Counted from the first letter of the stretch, positions 26,864-36,925 are shown. The stretch is DNA of 64,000 nucleotides from Streptacidiphilus sp. PB12-B1b (GCF_014084125.1 NZ_CP048405.1:7130001-7194000), one strand, 5' to 3'. A program made the numbers and translations. Notes: generated by a model from the sequence alone, not told the origin.

Positions 26864-28192
26864 ATGGCCACCATCGCCACCGCCGTCGACGGCTATGACG
26901 CCGAGCAGGGTTCGGCGCCCATCGGTGTCCCCGCACAGTCCCGGCACCGGCGGCGCCCGGTGCGCCGGAGCACCCTGCCGTACCTGCTGCTCGGCCTGCT
27001 GTTCCTGGCGGGTTACGCGGTCCTGACGGTCAGCCGCTACCGGCAGGAGGCGTCGCTGCCGCCGGGCACCGCGCTGATCATGCAGGAGATCCACGGCTAC
27101 GCCTCGCTCAGCGCGCCCGACTTCAGCGTCCACGGCGTCCCGGTGAACGCCCTCGGCCTGCACTTCTCCCCGGTGCTGGCCCTGCTGGTGCCGCTGTACT
27201 GGGTGTTTCCGAACGCGCTGACGCTGCTGCTGGTGCAGGACCTGCTGTTTGCCGGGTCGGTGACGATCGTGGCCGCCACCGCCGGGCGGCTCTGGGGCGG
27301 GCACGGGCGGACGCAGGCGCGCGGGCGGGCGCTGTGCCTGGGTGCGGCCTACGGCCTGTCCTGGGGTCTGCAGAACGCGGTCGGCACGGATCTGCGGCTG
27401 ACCTGCTTCGCGGTGCCGCTGGTCGCCCTCTCCCTGCGGAACGTGCTGCTGGAGCGGTGGCAGCGGGCGGGCCTGTGGGCGCTGCCGCTGGTGTTCGTCC
27501 AGGAGGACCTGGCGCTGACCGTGGCCCTGATCGGCGTGGTGGTCGTGCTGCGGCGGCGCTGGGCGGCCGGGGCCGTGCTGATCGGCTTCGGCGTCGCCGC
27601 CCTGCTGATCACCGTGGACTGGGTGATCCCGCACTTCAGCGCCGGCGGCAGCTACACGTACTGGTCGCAGCTGCCCGGCGGCTACCTGGATCTGCTCTCG
27701 CCGCTGAAGCTGCTGCACCACCTGGCCGACGTCGGCGGCGGCACCAAGCTGGCGACGCTGGGCTACCTGCTCGCCGTCACCGGGTTCCTGGCGCTGCGCT
27801 CGCCGCTGGCGCTGGTCGCCGTCCCGACCCTGGCCTGGCGGTTCCTCGCCACCGATCCGGCGTACTGGGGAACCGCCGGGCACTACAGCGCGGTGCTGAT
27901 GCCGGTGCTGTTCCTGGCGCTGGTGGACGCGGTGCACCGGTGCGAGGAGTACGGGCGGGTCGGCTGGCTGCGCCGCTATGCGACGCAGTCGGCGGTGCCG
28001 GTGGTCACGGCGGTGGCGCTGACCCTGTGCGTCTCGCTGCACCTGCCGGTGACGGACCTGTTCAAGCCCGCCACCTACCGCGCGGCCGCGCACCAGGCAG
28101 CGGCCGCGCCCCTGCCGTCGGCACTGCCGTCGGCGCCGCCGCTGCCCAACGCGGGCTTGCCGGTCAGCCCTCGAAGTCCCGCGCCGCGCTGA
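26864..28192 (+). CDS. DUF2079 family multi-pass membrane protein
   Basis: A 442-residue protein with about ten membrane segments. The DUF2079 pattern is seen as IHGYASLSAPDFSVHGVPVNALGLHFSPVLALLVPLYWVFPNALTLLLVQDLL, and later AAYGLSWGLQNAVGTDLR and FVQEDLALTVALIGVVV. This family is related in fold to GT-C glycosyltransferases, but no reaction is established. A Pro/Ala tail follows the last helix. Its 3' end overlaps the 3' end of the convergent ATPase gene by 29 bases. Confidence 0.85.
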   Translation: MATIATAVDGYDAEQGSAPIGVPAQSRHRRRPVRRSTLPYLLLGLLFLAGYAVLTVSRYRQEASLPPGTALIMQEIHGYASLSAPDFSVHGVPVNALGLHFSPVLALLVPLYWVFPNALTLLLVQDLLFAGSVTIVAATAGRLWGGHGRTQARGRALCLGAAYGLSWGLQNAVGTDLRLTCFAVPLVALSLRNVLLERWQRAGLWALPLVFVQEDLALTVALIGVVVVLRRRWAAGAVLIGFGVAALLITVDWVIPHFSAGGSYTYWSQLPGGYLDLLSPLKLLHHLADVGGGTKLATLGYLLAVTGFLALRSPLALVAVPTLAWRFLATDPAYWGTAGHYSAVLMPVLFLALVDAVHRCEEYGRVGWLRRYATQSAVPVVTAVALTLCVSLHLPVTDLFKPATYRAAAHQAAAAPLPSALPSAPPLPNAGLPVSPRSPAPR

Positions 28193-31100
28193 GCTCGTAG
28201 GCGCGGTCCGGGTCGGAGAGCACCGCCAGCACCTCGAAGCGCCGGTGCCACTGCCCGGCCGCCCAGGCCAGCCCGGCGGCCAGCCCCTCCGGCGTGGCGG
28301 CGTGCAGCGCGCCGTAGGGGACGACGGGCGCGAACTCCTCGGGCCCGGCGTCCGCCTCGGCCTCGGCGTCCGGCTCCGGCTCGGGCGCGGGGCTGTCGGT
28401 GTCCCAGCGCCAGTCGACGGCGGCCTGCGCGCCGTCCGGGCCGACGACCAGCAGTTCCTCGTGCTCCTCGTACACCTCCGGGCAGCCGGGCAGCAGTTCG
28501 CGCACGGCCTCGGGGACGCGGTGCACGCTGCCCTCGCTGAGCACCCGGCCGCCCGCGACCTCGCTGGCCAGCGAGACGTGCAGCCGCTCGGCGAGCGCGG
28601 CGGCCAGCGCCGGGGCTACGGTGATCAGCGGGTAGTCGTCCAGCAGTTGCACCAGGTCCGGCGCGTCGGCGACGACCGCGTCGGCGACGTCCACCACCAC
28701 CGTGTGCGCGGGGCGGCGGTGGCTGTCCGGCTCCATCGGCGGCAGCGCCCGCACCTCCTCCGGCAGGGCGATCCGCTCCAGCGGGATCGCGGCCAGCGCG
28801 GTGTACAGGCCGTGCAGTTGACGATGGGTCAACTCGCAGTCCGGATCGCCCATGCGGTACAGCAGCTCGTCCGGGCCCTCGGCCTCGGCCAGCAGGTCGG
28901 CCAGCGTCGTCCGCACGCCCAGGGCGTGCAGGAAGACCGGGTCCAGGCTGGTGCGGGCCTCCGGGTACAGGCCGCGCAGCAGCGGATCGGCCCCGGCCGC
29001 GCGCAGCCCGGCCGGGCGGCGGCCGTCCAGGACCGGGTGGTCGCGCAGCCACCAGGCCGTGTACGAGGGGACCTCGGCCGTGCTGCCGTCGGCGAGCAGC
29101 AGCCGTACCGGGTGCACCACGGCGTCGCGCAGCGGCGGGGCCGCGAGCAGTGCCAGGGCCTGCGGCCAGGCGTCGTCGTGGACCAGGTCCAGGTCGCGGA
29201 CGGCCAGCAGTTCGGCGGCGACCGGCGGCACCTCCGGCACGCCGTGGCCGCCACCGTGGCCGCCGTGGCCGTCGGCGTCGGGCTTGAGCTGGTCGGCGAC
29301 CTCCTCGGCCCAGTCGGCGAAGCCCTCCGGGGCCTCGTCCAGCAGGCCCCTGGGCTCGCCGCCCGCGGCCCGGTCGGGGGCGCTGGTGGGGTCGAGCCGT
29401 TCGAGGTCGTCCGGGTCCAGGACGACCTCCTCGGCGCGGACCAGCCCCAGGCTGTAGCCCACGCCGACCGCGCGGAGCACGTCGGTGCCCCAGCGCTCGG
29501 CCCACTCCTCGTCCAGGAAGACGGCGTCGTCCTCGTCGGCCACGGTCGCCAGCGGGCTGCCGGGCAGCACCAGCTCGCCGGCGGCGACCAGTTCGCCGTC
29601 CTCGTCGGGCAGCGCGAGCCAGGCCAGCCACGGGTACGAGCCGGCCCCGGCGTCCGCACCGGAACCCGAGGACGCGCCGGAGCCAGAGGACGCGGCGGGC
29701 GCGCCGCCCACCCCGGCCGCGCGGACGATCCGCAGCACCGCCTCGGCGATCTCCTCGGCCTCGTCCTGGTCGTCGACGTCGACCGAGCGCTCCACGGCCG
29801 CGCGCAGCTCGGCCGTCTCCAGCACGCCGACGGCCGTCGCCACCCCCGCGCCGAGCTTCTCCAGCAGCGGGTGCGCGGCCTCCGGGTGGACCAGCCGCAG
29901 CCCGAGCAGGGCCAGATCCTCCGCCGACACCTCGTCCCCGCTGGGGACCAGCACCCGGCGGGGGCCGGTGACCTTGCGGCCGTCCGCCAGCGGGACCGGC
30001 AGCGCGCCCAGGGCGTCCCGGTCCGCACCGAGCAGCGCCTGGTAGAGGTTGCGCCACCAGGCCGGCTCCCGCTCCAGGTTGGCCAGCTGGTCGACGGTCT
30101 CGGCCAGCGCGAGCCGCCGCACGCCGAGGGTGCGCAGCTCCTGGCGGCGCTCCAGCCCGCTGGGCAGCAGCCCGGGCAGGACCTCGCTGATGGCCCGGAC
30201 GATCTCCGCGTCCGCGCCCTCCAGCAGCACCGCGTCGCGCGGGCGCAGCGCGGCTTCGCCCTCGGCGGCGGGCAGGAACGGCACGTCGGGCAGGAGCCGC
30301 AGGATCTCCCGGCGCAGCCGGCCGTCCAACTCGCCCTGGCCCAGCGGACCGGGCACCAGCCGCAGGTTCCCGGTGCCCGCGCCGCGCAGCCGCAGCAGCG
30401 CGGCGTACGCCTCGGCGGCCTGCTCGACCAGGAAGTCGGTGAGCGGCCCGGGGGCGATGTGGCGGCGGGTCGAGTCCAGCGGGAAGGAGGCGATGAGCAG
30501 CGCGGGCACGCCCAGCGGCTCGTCGGTCGGCGTGGGCGCGTGGACGACCGGGGCGACGCCCCGGGTGGCGCCGCGCGGCCCGTCCGGCGCCGAGGGGCCG
30601 CCGAGCAGTTCCTCGGGGCCGGGCTCGGCGCCGTTCTCCAGCACGGCCCAGGTCACGGACCAGCGCGGGCGGTGGCGCTCCTCGACCGTGCGGTCCTGCA
30701 GCAGCTCCGGGGCGAGCGTGCCGCCGACGGAGACGAGCTGCCAGCGGCGCTCGCCGGAGGCGTCGGCGACGACCACCACCGCCGGGCCGTCCAGGTCGTG
30801 CGCGGGCGGCTCGGCGCGGCGGGTGAGCCTGCGGGCCGGCGCGTCGTCGATCTCCACGACGACCTCGGTCAGCCCGCCGAGGGTGAGCAGCAGTACGTCG
30901 TCGATCTCGCCGAGCAGCCGGCGGGTGAGGTCCTGGGCGGCGGCGTCGCGCAGCGGCAGCACGATGACGGTGTCGTAGCCGGACGGCGGCGCGCCCTCGG
31001 CGGGCAGCGGCAGCCGCAGCAGCGGCACATGGCCGTCCCGGCGGCGCAACTCCTCGGCCAGGGGGGCCTGTTCGGCGGCCAGGGCCTGCGCCTCGGCCAG

Positions 31101-31559
31101 CGACCAGCGCACCCCGCCGGGCAGGCTGAGCACGGCGGGCTCGTCCGAGACGGCCAGCACCGCCGCGAAACCGACGCCGAAGCGGCCGACCGCGCCGTCG
31201 GCGGCCTCCTCCCGCTTGGACGAGGCCCGCAGCGTGGAGAGCGATTCGACGCCCGCGGCGTCCAGCGGGGCGCCGGTGTTGGCGGCGGCCAGCACTCCCC
31301 CGCGCAGCGTCAGCCGCAGCCGCCCGGGCACGCCCGCGCGGGCGGCGGCGTCGGCGGCGTTCTGCGCCAACTCGACCACCAGCCGGTCCCGGTAGCCGCC
31401 GAGAGCCAGCTCCTCCTCGGCGTTGGCGTCCTCGCGGAACCGGGCGGGCGAGGCGGCCCAGGCGTCCAGCACCCGCCGCCGCAGCCCGGCCGTGCCGAAC
31501 GGGTCCGCAGCCGCCGCGCCCGAGCCACCCGACGTGTCCCCCACGATCCGAGCATCCAT
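28164..31559 (-). CDS. large protein with N-terminal sacsin/Hsp90-type ATPase domain
   Basis: A protein of 1131 residues. The GHKL ATPase fold lies at about residues 40-200: VVELAQNAADAAARAG (the Asn box), AANTGAPLDAAGVESLSTLRAS, and VGRFGVGFAAVLAVSDEP. This matches the sacsin N-terminal domain. The remainder is long, acidic and Leu/Ala-rich with a Gly/Ser/Ala linker near residue 620. Such proteins are known in actinobacteria but have no assigned function; they may be chaperone-like. It is the last gene of the cytochrome c maturation strand, 128 bases after ccsB. The ATG at 31559 follows GGGGAG. Confidence 0.82.
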   Translation of the reverse strand: MDARIVGDTSGGSGAAAADPFGTAGLRRRVLDAWAASPARFREDANAEEELALGGYRDRLVVELAQNAADAAARAGVPGRLRLTLRGGVLAAANTGAPLDAAGVESLSTLRASSKREEAADGAVGRFGVGFAAVLAVSDEPAVLSLPGGVRWSLAEAQALAAEQAPLAEELRRRDGHVPLLRLPLPAEGAPPSGYDTVIVLPLRDAAAQDLTRRLLGEIDDVLLLTLGGLTEVVVEIDDAPARRLTRRAEPPAHDLDGPAVVVVADASGERRWQLVSVGGTLAPELLQDRTVEERHRPRWSVTWAVLENGAEPGPEELLGGPSAPDGPRGATRGVAPVVHAPTPTDEPLGVPALLIASFPLDSTRRHIAPGPLTDFLVEQAAEAYAALLRLRGAGTGNLRLVPGPLGQGELDGRLRREILRLLPDVPFLPAAEGEAALRPRDAVLLEGADAEIVRAISEVLPGLLPSGLERRQELRTLGVRRLALAETVDQLANLEREPAWWRNLYQALLGADRDALGALPVPLADGRKVTGPRRVLVPSGDEVSAEDLALLGLRLVHPEAAHPLLEKLGAGVATAVGVLETAELRAAVERSVDVDDQDEAEEIAEAVLRIVRAAGVGGAPAASSGSGASSGSGADAGAGSYPWLAWLALPDEDGELVAAGELVLPGSPLATVADEDDAVFLDEEWAERWGTDVLRAVGVGYSLGLVRAEEVVLDPDDLERLDPTSAPDRAAGGEPRGLLDEAPEGFADWAEEVADQLKPDADGHGGHGGGHGVPEVPPVAAELLAVRDLDLVHDDAWPQALALLAAPPLRDAVVHPVRLLLADGSTAEVPSYTAWWLRDHPVLDGRRPAGLRAAGADPLLRGLYPEARTSLDPVFLHALGVRTTLADLLAEAEGPDELLYRMGDPDCELTHRQLHGLYTALAAIPLERIALPEEVRALPPMEPDSHRRPAHTVVVDVADAVVADAPDLVQLLDDYPLITVAPALAAALAERLHVSLASEVAGGRVLSEGSVHRVPEAVRELLPGCPEVYEEHEELLVVGPDGAQAAVDWRWDTDSPAPEPEPDAEAEADAGPEEFAPVVPYGALHAATPEGLAAGLAWAAGQWHRRFEVLAVLSDPDRAYELSAARDFEG

Positions 31560-31687
31560 GGCCGTTGTCTCCCCGCTGTCAGTGCCCCCGCCGAACCGGC
31601 GGAGTTGTACGCGGTCACATTCTCCACGTACGCACCGACAACCCGCGCCACCCGGCGTCGCGGCTGCGGCCCTACAGCCCTCCAGCC

Positions 31688-32854
31688 CTACAGCCCGGCG
31701 TACGAGTGGACGCCGTTGATGAAGATGCTCACGCCGTACGAGTTGAAGAGGAAGCAGCCGAAGGCGATCAGCACCAGCCAGGCGGCCTTGCGGCCCTTCC
31801 AGCCGGCGGTGGCGCGGGCGTGCAGATAGCAGGCGTAGCCGACCCAGGTGATGAACGCCCAGGTCTCGGTCGGGTCCCACTGCCAGTAGTGGCCCCAGGC
31901 CGACTCGGCCCAGATCGCGCCCGCAATGATGGTGAACGTCCACAGCGGGAAGGTGAAGGCGTTGATCCGGTAGGACAGCTTGTCCAGCGTCGCCGAGGAG
32001 GGCATCCGCTCGCAGATGTCGGCCCAGCGTCCGTTCTTGGCGCGGCCCTCGGCGACCGCGGCCTCGTGGTAGTCCTTGCAGAGGAACATCACCGTGACGA
32101 TCGCCCCCGCGTACAGCGCGCCGCCGCAGATCATCGCGCCCGACACGTGGATCCACAGCCAGTACGAGTGCAGGGCCGGGACGAGCTGCTCGGAGGCGGT
32201 GTACAGGACGGTGGTGGCCAGGCCCAGCCCCAGCAGCACGCCGGTGGTGAGCAGCAGGCCGAGCCAGCGGACGTCCTTGCCGGAGAACAGCAGCCCCAGG
32301 AAGACCAGCACCGCGACCAGCGTCAGCGCGCAGGTGAACTCGTAGAGGTTGCCCCACGGCGCGCGGTGCGCGGAGATGCCGCGCGCGACCACGCCGCCGA
32401 GCTGCAGCAGCCCGCCGAGGGTGGTCATGGCGACGGCGATGCGGCCGACCCGGTCGGCCTTGTCGTCGCCCCCGGCCGCGCCCACGCCCTCCACCGGCGG
32501 CTCCGAGTCGCCGCGGGTGACAACGTCGACCGAGCCGGCCTTGGCCGCGACGGTGCGGGTCAGCGTGGCGGTCCGGCCGCCGGCGCCGGTCACGGTGACC
32601 GCGACCTTGGGCGCCGTGGTGGCGGTCACCTTCTCGGCGGCGGCCTGCGCGGAGGCCACGGCTGCGGCCATGGTCACCCCGGGCTCCGCCGTCAGCTCGG
32701 CGGACTGCCGGGCAATGCGGCTGCGGCCGCCGAAGGTCCACTCGGCGGTGTACGCCAGGAAGGCGATCAGGTAGACCGCCATCGAGGAGTAGATGAGGAC
32801 GTTGGAGATGTGGGCGAAGTTGTTGTCGATCGCCGCGTCTGCGAGGAGTTTCAC
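31688..32854 (-). CDS. ccsB: cytochrome c biogenesis protein CcsB (CcsA type haem lyase subunit)
   Basis: A 388-residue membrane protein of System II cytochrome c maturation that carries haem across the membrane and joins it to apocytochrome with ResB. The tryptophan-rich haem-handling segment is clear: WAESAWGHYWQWDPTETWAFITW near residue 300. Conserved histidines flank it (WIHVSGAMICGGALYAG, VHSYAGL). A 100-residue Ala/Thr-rich loop lies after the first two helices. The start is GTG, six bases after the resB stop. It forms an operon with resA, ccdA and resB. Confidence 0.93.
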   Translation of the reverse strand: MKLLADAAIDNNFAHISNVLIYSSMAVYLIAFLAYTAEWTFGGRSRIARQSAELTAEPGVTMAAAVASAQAAAEKVTATTAPKVAVTVTGAGGRTATLTRTVAAKAGSVDVVTRGDSEPPVEGVGAAGGDDKADRVGRIAVAMTTLGGLLQLGGVVARGISAHRAPWGNLYEFTCALTLVAVLVFLGLLFSGKDVRWLGLLLTTGVLLGLGLATTVLYTASEQLVPALHSYWLWIHVSGAMICGGALYAGAIVTVMFLCKDYHEAAVAEGRAKNGRWADICERMPSSATLDKLSYRINAFTFPLWTFTIIAGAIWAESAWGHYWQWDPTETWAFITWVGYACYLHARATAGWKGRKAAWLVLIAFGCFLFNSYGVSIFINGVHSYAGL

Positions 32855-32860
32855 GCTCGT

Positions 32861-34702
32861 TCAGTCCTTGCTGGAGGTGAGGTCGGCGAGAGGTGCGTCG
32901 GCGGCCCGGACGTCGTCGTCCGGGTCGGAGGCGCCGTCCGGGTCGGGGGCGAGGTCGGCCGGGGCGGTGTCCTGCAGGGCGAGGGCGAGGTCGGCGATCT
33001 CCTCCGCGATCCGGGCCGACTCGCTGCGGGCCAGGCCCGCCACCTCCACCACGGTGCCGCCGTCCGCGCCGGCGACCGCGCGGATCCAGATCCGGCGGCG
33101 CTGGATGAACAGCGAGCCGATCAGGCCGAGGATCGCCAGCACGGCGCTGACCAGCGCGGCGGTCGTACCCGGGTTGTGGGCGATGGTGAAGTTCACCCAC
33201 TGCTTGGTGCCCTCGAAGGTGAGCGTGCCGCCGTCCGGCAGCTTCAGGCCGCCGCCGGGGACCAGCGCCACCGAGAGCGGATCTCCGGCGATCTTGTACT
33301 GGGTCATGTGGCTGAGGTCGAGTGTGTAGACGCTCTGCGGAATGCCCGAGTCCACCCCGAGGTCACCGTGGTATATGGCCAGGAACAGCTTGGGATTGTC
33401 CAGCGCCGGGAACACCGACTGCGGGCCGGAGGTGGAGCTGGGCGACTGCGTCGGCGCGAAGAAGCCGGAGAAACCCAGCTGCGTGGACTTGCCGCTGGTG
33501 GTGATGTAGTCGTCGGCGATCTTGATCGCGCACAGCGAGGTGACGTTGGCGTCCTGCGGCAGGCAGGGCGTCGGGCCGTCGAAGATGACCTGGCCGCGGG
33601 CGTTGGTCACCTTGACCACCGGCGCGTAGCCGTGCGCGGTGAGGTAGACGTTGCTGCTGCCGATCTTCAGCGGGTCGTTGACCTTGATGGTGCCGCTGAC
33701 CGGCTTACCGCCGCCGCTGCCGATCCGGTAGGTGATGTGCGCGGCGTACGTCCTCGGCGTGCCGAACTGGTCACCACTGGTCTGGTAGGTCGCTTGGAAG
33801 TTGTTCAGGGTGAACGAGAACGGGTCGAGGCTGTTCGCCGTGTAGAACTCGCTCGGGAAGAAGTCGTCGTACTGCGTGACGTTGTTGCTGAAGCCCTGGC
33901 CCTCGACCACCACCACCGTGCCCATGCCGCCGAACAGCTTGGTCGCGGCGAAGGCCACCAGCAGCGCGATCAGCGAGACGTGGAACAGCAGGTTGCCGAC
34001 CTCGCGCAGGTAGCCCTTCTCCGAGCTGACCGAGCCCTCCGCCGCGCGCGCGGTGCGGAAGCGCCGACGACGCAGCAGCGAGGCCGAGGCGGCCAGGACG
34101 GCGTCCGCGTCGGCGCTGGTGCGCCAGGTCGCGTACACCGGCAGCCGGACCAGGTGGCGCGGCGCGACCGGCGGCTTGGCCCGCAGCACGCCGACGAACT
34201 GCCAGGTGCGCGGGACGATGCAGCCCAGCAGCGAGACGAACAGCAGGATGTAGATCGCCGAGAACCAGAACGAGCCGTAGACGTCGAACATCTGCAGCTT
34301 GTCGAAGATCGGCGAGAGGATCTTGTGGTTGGTGTGGAAGTTGTCGACGTTGATCTGGCTCGCCGAGGTCTGCGGCACCAACGAGCCGGGCACGGCGGCC
34401 AGCGACAGCAGGAACAGCAGGATCAGCGCGATCCGCATGGACGTCAGCTGCCGCCAGCCCCAGCGCAGCCAGCCGAGGACGCCGATGCCGACCGTCCCGC
34501 CGGGCGCGGCGACCTCGCCGCCCTCCGCCTCCAGCAGGTCGGCCGGGTCCTCGCGGGGCGCGCTGCTGAGCCGCTCGGCGGCGGCCAGCTCGCTCTGCTC
34601 GGCGGCGGTGTCGGCGACTGCGCTGTCGGCTGCGGCGGCGTCGGTGTCAACGCCGTCGTCCCGCAGGTCGTCGCGCGCGTCGGTGCCCGGACGGTCACTC
34701 AT
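32861..34702 (-). CDS. resB: cytochrome c biogenesis protein ResB
   Basis: A 613-residue partner of CcsB. The first 75 residues are acidic and Ala-rich. The first two helices follow (WLRWGWRQLTSMRIALILLFLLSLAAVPGSLVPQ), then VYGSFWFSAIYILLFVSLLGCIVPRTWQ and a large extracytoplasmic domain. The final helix is TTAALVSAVLAILGLIGSLFIQRRR. The LTSMRxALxLLFLL-x-AxPGSLxPQ stretch is the ResB signature. The ATG at 34702 is three bases after the ccdA stop. Length is usual for actinobacteria. Confidence 0.93.
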   Translation of the reverse strand: MSDRPGTDARDDLRDDGVDTDAAAADSAVADTAAEQSELAAAERLSSAPREDPADLLEAEGGEVAAPGGTVGIGVLGWLRWGWRQLTSMRIALILLFLLSLAAVPGSLVPQTSASQINVDNFHTNHKILSPIFDKLQMFDVYGSFWFSAIYILLFVSLLGCIVPRTWQFVGVLRAKPPVAPRHLVRLPVYATWRTSADADAVLAASASLLRRRRFRTARAAEGSVSSEKGYLREVGNLLFHVSLIALLVAFAATKLFGGMGTVVVVEGQGFSNNVTQYDDFFPSEFYTANSLDPFSFTLNNFQATYQTSGDQFGTPRTYAAHITYRIGSGGGKPVSGTIKVNDPLKIGSSNVYLTAHGYAPVVKVTNARGQVIFDGPTPCLPQDANVTSLCAIKIADDYITTSGKSTQLGFSGFFAPTQSPSSTSGPQSVFPALDNPKLFLAIYHGDLGVDSGIPQSVYTLDLSHMTQYKIAGDPLSVALVPGGGLKLPDGGTLTFEGTKQWVNFTIAHNPGTTAALVSAVLAILGLIGSLFIQRRRIWIRAVAGADGGTVVEVAGLARSESARIAEEIADLALALQDTAPADLAPDPDGASDPDDDVRAADAPLADLTSSKD

Positions 34703-34705
34703 GAT

Positions 34706-35488
34706 TCAGATTCCCAACGTGGAGATGGGGAACCAGAGCTGCAGCTGGTAGACCAGTTGGCTCCACCACCCCGTGACGAGCATCAGGCCGACCAGGACGA
34801 GCATGCCGCCCCCGATTCGCATGACCAGCTGGTAGTGCTGCTTGACCCAGCCGAACGCGCCGAGCGCCCGCCGGAAGGCCACGGCCGCGAGGATGAACGG
34901 CACCCCGAGCCCCAGGCAGTAGACCGAGGTGAGCAGGGCGCCGCGCCCCGCGCTGGCCTGGTCGGCGGAGAGGCTGAGCGCCGCGGACAGGGTCGGGCCG
35001 ATGCAGGGCGTCCAGCCGATGCCGAAGACGATGCCGAGGAGCGGCGCCCCGATCAGGCCGACCACGGGCTTGCGGTGGCTGCGCAGCTCGCGCTGGGTGA
35101 AGCCGGGCAGGAAGCCCATGAACGCCAGGCCCATGAGGATCGTAAGCGCCCCGGTGACGATGTCGATGGTGTGCTGGTAGTGGATCAGCTGGCGGCCGAA
35201 GTAGCCGAAGAGCGCGCCCTCGGAGACGAAGACGGCGGTGAAGCCGGTGATGAACAGCAGCGCCCCGAACAGCATCCGGCCGCGCCGCCTGCCCTCGGCG
35301 TCGGCCAGGTCCACGGCCGAGAAGCCGGTGACGTACGAGAGGTAGCCGGGGACCAGCGGCAGCACGCACGGCGAGAAGAAGGAGACCAGGCCGGCCAGCA
35401 TGGCGATCGGGATCGCCAGTATCAGCGCCCCGGAGACCACCGTCTGGTTGTCGCCGAACGCCAGTAGGACGGGTGCTGCGGCGGTCAC
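34706..35488 (-). CDS. ccdA: cytochrome c biogenesis protein CcdA (thiol reductant carrier)
   Basis: A 260-residue protein with six membrane helices that passes electrons from cytoplasmic thioredoxin to ResA. The two redox cysteines are in [19 protein letters not shown] and [16 protein letters not shown]. The GTG start overlaps the resA stop by four bases (GTGA). Confidence 0.94.
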   Translation of the reverse strand: MTAAAPVLLAFGDNQTVVSGALILAIPIAMLAGLVSFFSPCVLPLVPGYLSYVTGFSAVDLADAEGRRRGRMLFGALLFITGFTAVFVSEGALFGYFGRQLIHYQHTIDIVTGALTILMGLAFMGFLPGFTQRELRSHRKPVVGLIGAPLLGIVFGIGWTPCIGPTLSAALSLSADQASAGRGALLTSVYCLGLGVPFILAAVAFRRALGAFGWVKQHYQLVMRIGGGMLVLVGLMLVTGWWSQLVYQLQLWFPISTLGI

Positions 35489-36096
35489 GGCTTCTCCGCG
35501 ATCACCGGGGCGAGGATCTGCTGGAGCTGGCTCGCCAGCAGCGGCTCCAGCGCCCGGGCGGCGATGCGTCCCTCACGGTCGAGGACCAGCGTGGACGGGA
35601 TGGCCTGCGGGTCCAGGCTGCCCTCGGGGAACTTGAGCAGCAGCGAGCCGTCCGGGTCGTACAGGTTCGGGTAGGTCAGCTGGTGGTCGCTGACGAACGC
35701 CTGGGCCTCGTCGGTCTGCAGGTCGCGGGTGTCGATGCCGACGAACTGCACCCCCTTGGCCTGGTCCGCCTGGTACACCTTCTCGAAGTCGCCCGCCTCC
35801 GCGCGGCACGGGCCGCACCAGGAGCCCCAGACGTTGATCACCACGACTTTGCCCCGGTACGCGGCGAGGTCGATGGTGGTCTTCCCGTCCAGCGCCTTGC
35901 CGGAGAGCGCGATGGGCGCGCCCCGGTGGGCCGCCGCCACCGTGGTGATCTCGCCGGTCCCCTTGACGAACGAGGTGTTGCCGCTGTCGCTGGACGTCGT
36001 GCTCGACGAGGAGCACCCGGACAGAGCCATGGCCGACGCTGCGGCGACGGCGACAATCATGCTGGTGGTCAGGCGGGAGGTCAGGCGGGGGCGCAT
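35485..36096 (-). CDS. resA: ResA-like thiol-disulfide oxidoreductase, lipoprotein
   Basis: A 203-residue membrane-tethered thioredoxin of the TlpA/ResA family. The lipobox ALSGC puts the lipidated cysteine at residue 28. The active site WCGPC has cysteines at 94 and 97. A Ser/Thr-rich linker separates them from the anchor. It reduces apocytochrome c so that haem can attach; CcdA recycles it. It is the first gene of the resA-ccdA-resB-ccsB run and begins 110 bases after the histidine phosphatase gene. Confidence 0.93.
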   Translation of the reverse strand: MRPRLTSRLTTSMIVAVAAASAMALSGCSSSSTTSSDSGNTSFVKGTGEITTVAAAHRGAPIALSGKALDGKTTIDLAAYRGKVVVINVWGSWCGPCRAEAGDFEKVYQADQAKGVQFVGIDTRDLQTDEAQAFVSDHQLTYPNLYDPDGSLLLKFPEGSLDPQAIPSTLVLDREGRIAARALEPLLASQLQQILAPVIAEKP

Positions 36097-36205
36097 GTGA
36101 AGAGTTTCGCATGGGTATTTCGAGCACGTTCACTGCCCCCGCCGTCACACCGGCGAACCCGCCCTGACCTGCCACGACACTGCATCGAACAGGTCGAACA
36201 GACGG

Positions 36206-36904
36206 TCAGGCGCCGAAGCTCTTGGCGACCGGCGCATCGCCCTTGCGGCCCTTGCCGGTCAGGTGCGCGGGCAGCAGATCCCGGGCGGGCTCGCTGTAGC
36301 CGATCGATACGATCTTGTCCCCGTGGTAGGTGAAGCTGGTCAGGCTCGCCAGCGAGCACTGCCGCTTGCGCGGGTCGTGCCACAGCCGCCGGTGCTCGGC
36401 GAAGCTGCGGGTGACCCAGATCGGCAGCTGGTGGCTGACGCAGACCGCCTCGTGCCCGCGGGCGGCGTCCCGAGCCGCGCCCAGCGCCCCCATCATCCGC
36501 ACGACCTGCTCGATGTACGGCTCGCCCCAGGACGGCCGGAGCGGGTTGACCAGGTACTTCCAGTACTGCGGATTGCGCAGCGAGCCGTCGCCGACGCCGA
36601 AGGTCTTGCCCTGGAAGATGTTGTCGGCCTCGATCAGCCGCTCGTCCGAGGCGGTCGTCAGCCCGTGCGCGGCGGCGATCGGCGCGGCCGTCTCCTGGGC
36701 CCGGTCCAGCGGGGAGGCGACCACATGCGTGATGTCGCGCCCGGCGAGGTGGTCGGCGACCCGCTCGGCCATCTCCTTGCCCAGCTCGGAGAGGTGGTAG
36801 TCGGGCAGCCGCCCGTACAGGACGCCCTCCGGGTTGTGCACCTCGCCGTGCCGCATGAGGTGGACGACGGTGACGTCGCTCGCTGAGTCGGTTCGGCTGC
36901 TCAC
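36206..36904 (-). CDS. histidine phosphatase family protein
   Basis: A 232-residue protein of the phosphoglycerate-mutase-like superfamily. The nucleophile motif is LMRHGEVHNPEGVLYGRLPDYHLSELG, with the histidine near residue 19. Later conserved residues are SPLDRAQETAAPIA and VCVSHQLPIWVTR. The start is GTG. It lies between hemL and resA in actinobacterial genomes, so the position is conserved, but the substrate is not known. The upstream leader contains a five-fold 15-base repeat (36926-37000). Confidence 0.9.
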   Translation of the reverse strand: MSSRTDSASDVTVVHLMRHGEVHNPEGVLYGRLPDYHLSELGKEMAERVADHLAGRDITHVVASPLDRAQETAAPIAAAHGLTTASDERLIEADNIFQGKTFGVGDGSLRNPQYWKYLVNPLRPSWGEPYIEQVVRMMGALGAARDAARGHEAVCVSHQLPIWVTRSFAEHRRLWHDPRKRQCSLASLTSFTYHGDKIVSIGYSEPARDLLPAHLTGKGRKGDAPVAKSFGA

Positions 36905-36925
36905 CTGGACTGCTCCTTCGGGGAC

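Noticed and set aside
28245-31829. A 1194-codon plus-strand frame opposite the sacsin-like ATPase gene
   Set aside because: Repetitive Arg/Gly/Ala composition and no ribosome binding site; the minus-strand frame has clear domain motifs.
31565-35467. A 1300-codon plus-strand frame across the cytochrome c maturation genes
   Set aside because: It is antisense to four recognised genes with conserved motifs and start-stop overlaps.
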